Below, piece after piece: positions 6,527 through 7,762 of a stretch of DNA of 7,762 nucleotides. The position numbers were made by a program, and so were the translations under genes. This DNA is from an uncultured Verrucomicrobiota bacterium (lineage in GTDB: Bacteria; Verrucomicrobiota; Verrucomicrobiae; Opitutales; Opitutaceae): the NCBI GenBank assembly GCA_946481225.1, contig CAMLNJ010000121.1:1-7762 (forward strand). Direction: 5' to 3'. Positions within the stretch are counted from its first letter, which is position 1, and each line of letters starts with the position of its first letter. The notes under the pieces are model-generated. The model saw only the letters and a list, made by a program, of their open reading frames with translations. It was not told the DNA's origin and searched no databases.

Positions 6527-6646
6527 CCGAGCCTAGCCGACGCGCATGAACCCAACATGAACCCAAGGTTAATTTTTGTTCATGAAAGCCCGCCCGGCTT
6601 GGTTTCAAACGGCGAACGGGTAACGGTGGCGCGTCGCCCGTCCCTC
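6527..6646. promoter_or_regulatory. Divergent intergenic region between the YceI operon and the hydrolase gene
   Basis: This 120-base spacer separates two divergent genes and should hold promoters for both. It contains a perfect tandem 11-base repeat, an AT-rich patch (GGTTAATTTTTG, 6567-6578) and a palindromic TTCATGAA (6579-6586) that repeats the core of the tandem unit in inverted orientation. For the minus strand, TAGGCT (6535-6530) is a possible -10 element 9 bases after the repeat, only a few bases before the ATG pair, which would imply a very short leader or a leaderless mRNA. No convincing -35 is seen there. No clear promoter is visible for the plus-strand gene. Confidence 0.45.
6545..6566 (-). 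repeat. Perfect tandem 11-base direct repeat, possible PhoB/OmpR-type operator
   Basis: On the minus strand this reads TTGGGTTCATG twice in succession without mismatch. An 11-base period puts both copies on the same DNA face, as in sites for PhoB/OmpR-family response regulators. The repeat lies where an activator replacing a weak -35 would bind, 9 bases before the possible -10 TAGGCT. The regulator is not identifiable from this window. Confidence 0.5.
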
Positions 6647-7720
6647 ATGTCAGCCCTCCACCACGGCTCCGCCCCCGCGCCCGCGGACCTCCCGTGTCCG
6701 CGAAAAGTCGCCACGGGCTTCCGCAATCCCGGGCGCCACGAGGATCGCACCTGGTTGGACGTGCTCCGCTGGAAACTGAAGGGCGGCGCCCCGCGATGGC
6801 CGGCGCGAATCCCGCTCGCGCCTCGCGACGCCCCATCCGCGCCCGAGCGAGGACTCGCCGTGACCGCGGTCGGCCACGCGACTTTCCTCATTCAAACTCC
6901 GACGCTCGCGCTTCTTACCGACCCCGTCTGGAGCGACCGCGTCGGTCCCTTCGGCCGTTTCGGTCCGCGTCGCGCGCAAGCGCCCGGCGTCCCCTTCGAG
7001 GCGCTGCCTCCCATCGACGCGATCCTACTCAGCCACGACCACTACGACCACTGCGATCTCCCCACCCTGCGCCGCCTTGCCCGTGCGCATCCGCGCGCGG
7101 TTCTGATCACCCCGCTCGCCTTCGCCGACCTCGCCCGCCGTGCCGGCTTCGCCGCCCCGCGCCATGTGGAGCTCGACTGGTGGCAAAACACCGCCCTCGC
7201 GCCAGCCGCCTCTTCCTCGCTCCCCGCTCCTCGCTCCCTGCTCCTTTCCGCCACTCCCGCGCGCCATTGGAGCAACCGCCTCTCGGGCAAACGCAACCAG
7301 CGCCTTTGGTGCGGCTGGCATCTCGACACCCCGGAGGGCTCGCTGCTTTTCACCGGCGACACGGCCTACGACCCCGACATGTTTCCCGCGATCCGTCGTC
7401 AACTCGGCGCGCCGGATCTGGCGCTGATCCCGATCGGGGCCTACGCGCCGCGCTGGTTCATGCGCGAACAGCACTGCGATCCGGAGGAGGCGGTGCAAAT
7501 CCACCTCGCCCTCGGCGCCCGCCGCAGCCTCGGCATGCACTGGGGCGTTTTTCCGTTCACCGACGAGCCGCGAGACGAACCGCCCGCCCGCCTGGCCGCC
7601 GCCGTGCGCGCGGCGGGTTTTCCACCCGACGCGTTCATCCCCGCGGAAACGGGCGTGGGAATTCGAGTGGAGGGCGCGTCTCGGCTCACCGCCACTCGTG
7701 GCGCGGGTAGCGGCGGCTGA
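6647..7720 (+). CDS. NAPE-PLD/RomA-like metallo-beta-lactamase-fold hydrolase
   Basis: A 357-residue metallo-beta-lactamase-fold protein of the group that includes N-acylphosphatidylethanolamine phospholipase D and RomA. Metal-site residues are complete: H130-D-H132-Y-D134-H135, His207 in PARHWSNR, Asp238 in TGDTAYDPDMF, and His298 in GMHWG. Also typical are VGHATFLIQ (75-83), LLTDPVWSDR (89-98) and the closing IPIGAYAPRWFM...FTDEPRDEPP. It probably hydrolyses a phosphodiester, possibly of a phospholipid; the substrate in bacteria is usually unknown. There is no signal peptide. The frame is open from an ATG at 6557 inside the operator-like repeat, but family-like sequence begins only near ATGFRNPGRHEDRTW, so 6647 is preferred despite no good Shine-Dalgarno site; a GTG at 6626 is another option. 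Residues 190-199 (SSLPAPRSLL) are low-complexity and come from a heptanucleotide repeat. The 3' end overlaps a convergent gene by 35 bases. Confidence 0.92.
   Translation: MSALHHGSAPAPADLPCPRKVATGFRNPGRHEDRTWLDVLRWKLKGGAPRWPARIPLAPRDAPSAPERGLAVTAVGHATFLIQTPTLALLTDPVWSDRVGPFGRFGPRRAQAPGVPFEALPPIDAILLSHDHYDHCDLPTLRRLARAHPRAVLITPLAFADLARRAGFAAPRHVELDWWQNTALAPAASSSLPAPRSLLLSATPARHWSNRLSGKRNQRLWCGWHLDTPEGSLLFTGDTAYDPDMFPAIRRQLGAPDLALIPIGAYAPRWFMREQHCDPEEAVQIHLALGARRSLGMHWGVFPFTDEPRDEPPARLAAAVRAAGFPPDAFIPAETGVGIRVEGASRLTATRGAGSGG
7215..7242 (+). repeat. Degenerate heptanucleotide repeat inside the hydrolase gene
   Basis: Four consecutive 7-base units, CCTCGCT, CCCCGCT, CCTCGCT and CCCTGCT, with a further degraded unit CCTTTCC after them. 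The first and third are identical; the consensus is CCYYGCT. The units encode residues 190-199 of the hydrolase, in the stretch between the HxHxDH motif and His207. Confidence 0.7.
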
Positions 7721-7762
7721 GCTCCGCCTTCACCTTCGGATACATGTCGCGCCAGAAACTGG
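7686..7762 (-). CDS. hrpB: C-terminus of a probable ATP-dependent helicase HrpB (5' part outside window)
   Basis: Only the last 24 codons and a TGA stop are in the window. They read SFWRDMYPKVKAELSRRYPRH followed by EWR. This closely resembles the end of HrpB, a DEAH-box RNA helicase whose C-terminus carries an FW...YP.V..E...RYP+H.W pattern. No helicase motif is in view, so the name depends on this short tail. The gene converges with the plus-strand hydrolase, and the two coding ends overlap by 35 bases with no terminator between them. Confidence 0.65.
   Translation of the reverse strand, partial: SFWRDMYPKVKAELSRRYPRHEWR

Noticed and set aside
6616..6641. Possible small hairpin (ACGGG...CCCGT) just before the hydrolase start
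   Set aside because: Only a 5-base stem with a long loop in GC-rich DNA; expected by chance and not used as evidence for a riboswitch or attenuator.
6694..7710. A 338-codon plus-strand frame inside the hydrolase gene
   Set aside because: Its product is Arg/Pro-rich and lacks motifs, while the overlapping frame holds the complete metallo-beta-lactamase metal site.

Overview
The window is very GC-rich and densely coded, with almost all coding on the minus strand. Seven minus-strand genes appear to form one transcription unit, read from about 6526 down past position 1. One plus-strand gene (6647-7720) diverges from it, and the end of a further minus-strand gene enters at the right edge. The gene set (a Gram-negative YceI protein, cbb3-like respiratory subunits, a MacB/LolCDE-type ABC pair) and the GC content suggest a Gram-negative bacterium. 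Verrucomicrobiota, perhaps near Opitutaceae, is my best guess, but it rests on recognition of protein style and not on a marker gene.

Layout, following transcription of the long unit: a secreted YceI-like protein (6526-5960); a short-chain trans-prenyl diphosphate synthase, GGPP-synthase-like (5912-4989); a MacB/FtsX-type ABC permease (4969-3845); a LolD/MacB-type ABC ATPase (3852-3151); a CcoN-like heme-copper oxidase subunit I homologue (3154-1886); a 132-residue four-helix membrane protein (1889-1491); and a large protein whose N-terminal part is an MFS-like 12-helix membrane domain and whose C-terminal part is a CcoO-like monoheme cytochrome c (1498 to beyond position 1). The last five genes are joined by 4- or 8-base overlaps (with 19 bases between synthase and permease), so they are almost certainly co-expressed.

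The most interesting part is 1-3154. The CcoN-like protein keeps all the heme-ligand histidines and the helix VII His-His pair, but has no histidine where the first CuB ligand should lie and no tyrosine in helix VII. Its partner cytochrome is welded to a transporter-like domain. This looks like a non-canonical respiratory complex and not a normal cbb3 oxidase, and it is co-transcribed with an ABC pair and with isoprenoid-related genes. Whether it reduces oxygen, reduces nitric oxide or does something else cannot be told from the sequence.

The divergent intergenic region (6527-6646) carries a perfect tandem 11-base repeat next to a possible -10 element for the long unit, a layout typical of PhoB/OmpR-class operators. 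The plus-strand gene encodes a NAPE-PLD/RomA-like metallo-beta-lactamase-fold hydrolase interrupted by a degenerate heptanucleotide repeat. Its 3' end overlaps the tail of a probable hrpB helicase gene on the other strand. I saw no tRNA, rRNA, insertion sequence or CRISPR array.
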